Below are positions 60,851 to 64,000 of a stretch of 64,000 bases of DNA, piece by piece. Position 1 is the stretch's first letter. Every line of letters begins with the position of its first letter. The position numbers were made by a program, and so were the translations under genes. The notes under the pieces are model-generated. The model was not told the origin of the DNA, did not search any database, and saw nothing but the letters and a program-made list of their open reading frames with translations. This DNA is from Onchocerca volvulus. Taxonomy: Eukaryota; Nematoda; Chromadorea; Rhabditida; Onchocercidae. The stretch spans positions 1-64,000 of the forward strand of contig HG738147.1 in the NCBI GenBank assembly GCA_000499405.2, written 5' to 3'.

Positions 60851-63800
60851 CAAATTGTCGTTTTCGGTCACAAAAACTAAGATGCCATTCAAAATTGATG
60901 AATTCAAGGAAAACAATTCAATTTTTCATTATTTTTATCAATAAGATATATATTTTTAAGGCTTTTGAGTTAGCATATAATAATTGCGAATGAAAGGTTT
61001 TGGTTTTGGTTTCGATTTGTAATAAAATCTACTGAAATACTTAATTTTCGATAGAATTCGGGATCGATTGTTCCTCATTTCTTTTTTCTTGTTATTTTCT
61101 TTGGAAAAATCATATATTGTAAACATTCATTTTACTTTTTCTATTATTTTTGTCCAATAACGTTTCAATTTTCTAAACAACTGAATATAAACCTTCAAAT
61201 GATGTCAAGATGAAATGAAAAAGGATTAAGCATAATTCAAAGTTTAAATGTCATTTAGAGCAATGCAAATATTTGATTCGTGATTCAATTTTATTTAAAA
61301 ATTTGATTTGTTGCTGTATTTTATCAAGAAAAATTTTTTTATAACTTTGGGTTTATACTGAAATTTCATTAAACACATCCATAGAGTGTAAGAATTATAA
61401 GATCAATTTTTTTTCATATCAATTGTTGAAAAATCCGGAATATTTTTTTTTTTTTTGGAATGATGAAACAATCAAAGATCATTGTATTATAGAAAAATAT
61501 CTTGGTATAACTAGCTTTTGACATTAAAGCTATTGTAAATTTGTTTGAGCTTTAGTGAATAATTAAAAACAAATTCCATTTGTACTAAAATTAATTTGCT
61601 ATAAAATAACTCTTTTTGCGTTATAAATTAACATAGAGTAAATTGTGTTATGGTTCACATGTTGTAAAAAAACTTCATTGTAAAATGAGGTTTTAAGTGA
61701 GAAAAAAGAATCAATCCTTTGTTATTATTGGTACTTGACAAATGGCTCTTTCTAAGCTTCATCAATTTCAATTTCAATTTTTTTTTTTTTTAATTTCCAA
61801 TACCAATAAATAACTTTGCTACTACCGAAAAGAAGCTCAAATTATCAATATTCATCAATTCATTGTGTAGCATAGATGCCGCAAATAAAATTCGTAATAT
61901 CAGAAATTTTCATCATACAACAAATTCATCTGTACCAAGTTTCAATCCGAGCAAGAAAACCTTTCATTTCAAATTACTTTTGCGACATCAATTCTGAGAC
62001 TAATTCAACCTGGCTATTTCGCATTGATCAATTTTTGCTGATTAATTTGATTGTACCGATAAAATGATTCAGGAAAATGAAATATGCAAATTGTTGATCG
62101 AAATCTAATATTTTTTTAAAATTAAATGTTCTTTACATTTTAATGCTGGCGGATGGCTTCATCAAATATTGATTATCTATGACACACCAATTTATGAAAT
62201 ATATGAATTTATCCCACTTGTGCATTGAAGTGTGGGTGGTGAGAATTGATATATTTTTTTTTTGTATTAATGCATTATTGAATTTATACTGAAAGAATAA
62301 ACTTTTTATTGTGTATAAGAATATCTTGACACTAAATGTTCCGCAAACTTTTTGTTTCGTAATTTTTTAGGATTAAAATAGTAAGATCGAATAAGAGATT
62401 GCATTTAATTTTGAATGAAAATTAATTTCTTCCTTTTACAATGCAAAATATAAATAGATATGAATTCATTCAAGTATGCTTTATGTTTCAAGTTGTTTTT
62501 ATCCTTTTTCATTCCTCTTACAAATACCATTTTTTCTTTTACGAAAAAAGTTTCAATGAGCTGAAATAAATGGAAAAAATTGGTTTAACAAATTGCCGAA
62601 ATTATTATCTTGATAATGAAAGTGTCTAATTTTTGCAAAATACAAATTACATTTATACAGTTGCATATTTGATTTTTGCTTATTTCTCAAAAAATCAGTT
62701 TCTAACTTTTACAGTTCAGGAGAAAATAAGACCGGTGAAGAAAAAGCAAGTTACTTCCCGCCGATATCCATGTTTTAAACTATCTTTTATATTCGAAATA
62801 TGAAATTTTTTTTTTAAATCATAGGTTAAGTAAAATTGCTGCAAAGATGCAGTTTTTTACTCTAATTTTCTTGGAGTGAAAATTTTGAATGAAATAAAAG
62901 TTTAAACGAAAGTTTATGCTTTACAGAGTTTTATTTTGGTTATTCATAATAAATCTTATAGCATTATATTTCATTTTTCCTTTTATTTGTGTCATCAATA
63001 TTTGATAATATATGTATTTAATGGGAAAAAGACTAATCTCAATTGCTTTCAGTTAAATTTTTTCAAATTCAATCATTTTGCTCTTGTTGAAATTTAAAAG
63101 TTCTATGATATATTTAAAATTTTCCTTTTCAAATATATTTAGTAACATTCCTATCGAAATTTTCTTCATAGCACTGTTCAATAAAATTTTTTTTTCACAT
63201 TTCTTTTAACATCATGTTTTGATTAGTTTCTAAAATATTTTGCTAAAAATATTCTATATTTTAGTCGTAGAGCATTGAGTTTTTTACATAATAATTTAAA
63301 AATGCTTTAACTTCCTTTTGCTTAAAATAAAATATTTTACTTTTTTTATTTTTACTATGTTTTTTTTTATAATTCGGTTCTTCTACTTGGATTGACTGCA
63401 AAAATCTTCATAGCATTTTTTTTTGATTTGTTCTTTTATTTTTTATGTCCTAGAAATAGCAACAAAACTGTATCAAGAATGATACAGTTAGCAAGTATTT
63501 TATTTGTTTTTTTCTTTTTTTTTGTATTTGTAAAATATTTTAATTTTTTTTTATTTTTTATGCATATTGAATGAAAATTCTGCCTTTCTTGATGTCAAAT
63601 TTATCATTTTGAAATTCACATAGGTAGCAATTTTGGATTAAAATAAGATTTTAATTTGCACTTTACAAAGTTTTATTTTGATTAACTCTTATAAACTTTG
63701 AAACATTACAAAAAAAAACAAGAAAAATTACTCATCTATTTTATGCTCCTTACAAATTACTGATAATGCATGTCTTTTAAAGCAAGAATCTAGAACGAGA

Positions 63801-63950
63801 AAGTAAAATTTGGTATTTATCTAGAAGAATTAGAAAAAAGTTATCGGTTATCAAACCTTTTGTAAGACCCTATTTTTGAAATTAAGACTAGCAAATATGA
63901 CGGAATGTTTGAAACGAATCTCAATTAGCTGGATTAATTTTATGAATGAC
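60851..63950. other. AT-rich intergenic region
   Basis: No gene or transposon protein recognised. Open frames of 60-66 codons (60793-60993, 61876-62067, 63392-63574, all +) have no family features. Confidence 0.5.
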
Positions 63951-64000
63951 TAGCTGGCCCGGCCATGCTCCGCATGGTTGATTCAGCTATCTATGGGGGC
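63951..64000 (+). mobile_element. TAGCTG element E5, cut by window end
   Basis: Begins TAGCTGGCCCGGCCATGC. Bases 63963-63977 form the hairpin CCATGC-TCC-GCATGG, then TTCAGCTATCTATGGGGG as in E2. The rest lies outside the window. Confidence 0.75.

Overview
The window is very AT-rich, intron-bearing DNA from a nematode, probably a parasite with many transposons. Three things point there: several families of nematode-type seven-transmembrane (7TM) chemoreceptor genes with short introns and TTTCAG acceptors, a perfect copy of the nematode spliced leader SL1 at 7377-7398, and BEL/Pao, Helitron and unclassified repeat debris between the genes. I cannot name the species.

Layout. At 1-16673 a chemoreceptor gene (family A) and its flanks form a large inverted duplication. 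The left copy (711-3054, +) has five exons whose splice phases all agree. The right copy (15868-13709, -) is broken by a lost donor and by loss of its 3' end. The spacer between the arms holds decayed receptors of a second family (B1 at 6780-9240 and B5 at 9669-10620, both -) cut up by solo LTRs. From about 20.2 to 25.5 kb there is a rearranged BEL/Pao element and an inverted partner of B5 (B4, +). At 26.5-29.0 kb lie a decayed Helitron Rep region and an LTR fragment, then the best-preserved family-B gene (B2, 31701-29434, -) and a pseudogene (B3, 33.3-35.1 kb, +).

At 37.2-41.3 kb and 56.8-60.8 kb two direct repeats each carry a complete six-exon receptor (C1 and C2), predicted to differ at two residues. 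Between them (42.2-49.1 kb) is a nest of GC-richer repeats: elements starting TAGCTG and ending in a TTTATATAGATAGATT-type tail, and an array of roughly 100-300 bp units with GGCGCG cores. The rest (49.2-56.8 and 60.9-63.95 kb) is AT-rich sequence with homopolymer runs and small tandem repeats. Another TAGCTG element begins at 63951 and runs off the window.

The most striking signal is in the LTRs. Four LTRs, on both strands and otherwise quite divergent, each carry AATAAA followed with zero spacing by a 22-nt SL1-like block (22/22, 20/22, 19/22 and 18/22 matches). Three of the four have clear TGTCG...CGACA ends. The block lies where the R region of an LTR would be expected. This suggests a retroelement family whose RNA 5' end is, or imitates, the trans-spliced leader.

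No computation was run. Exon limits, identities and mismatch counts come from reading the sequence by eye.
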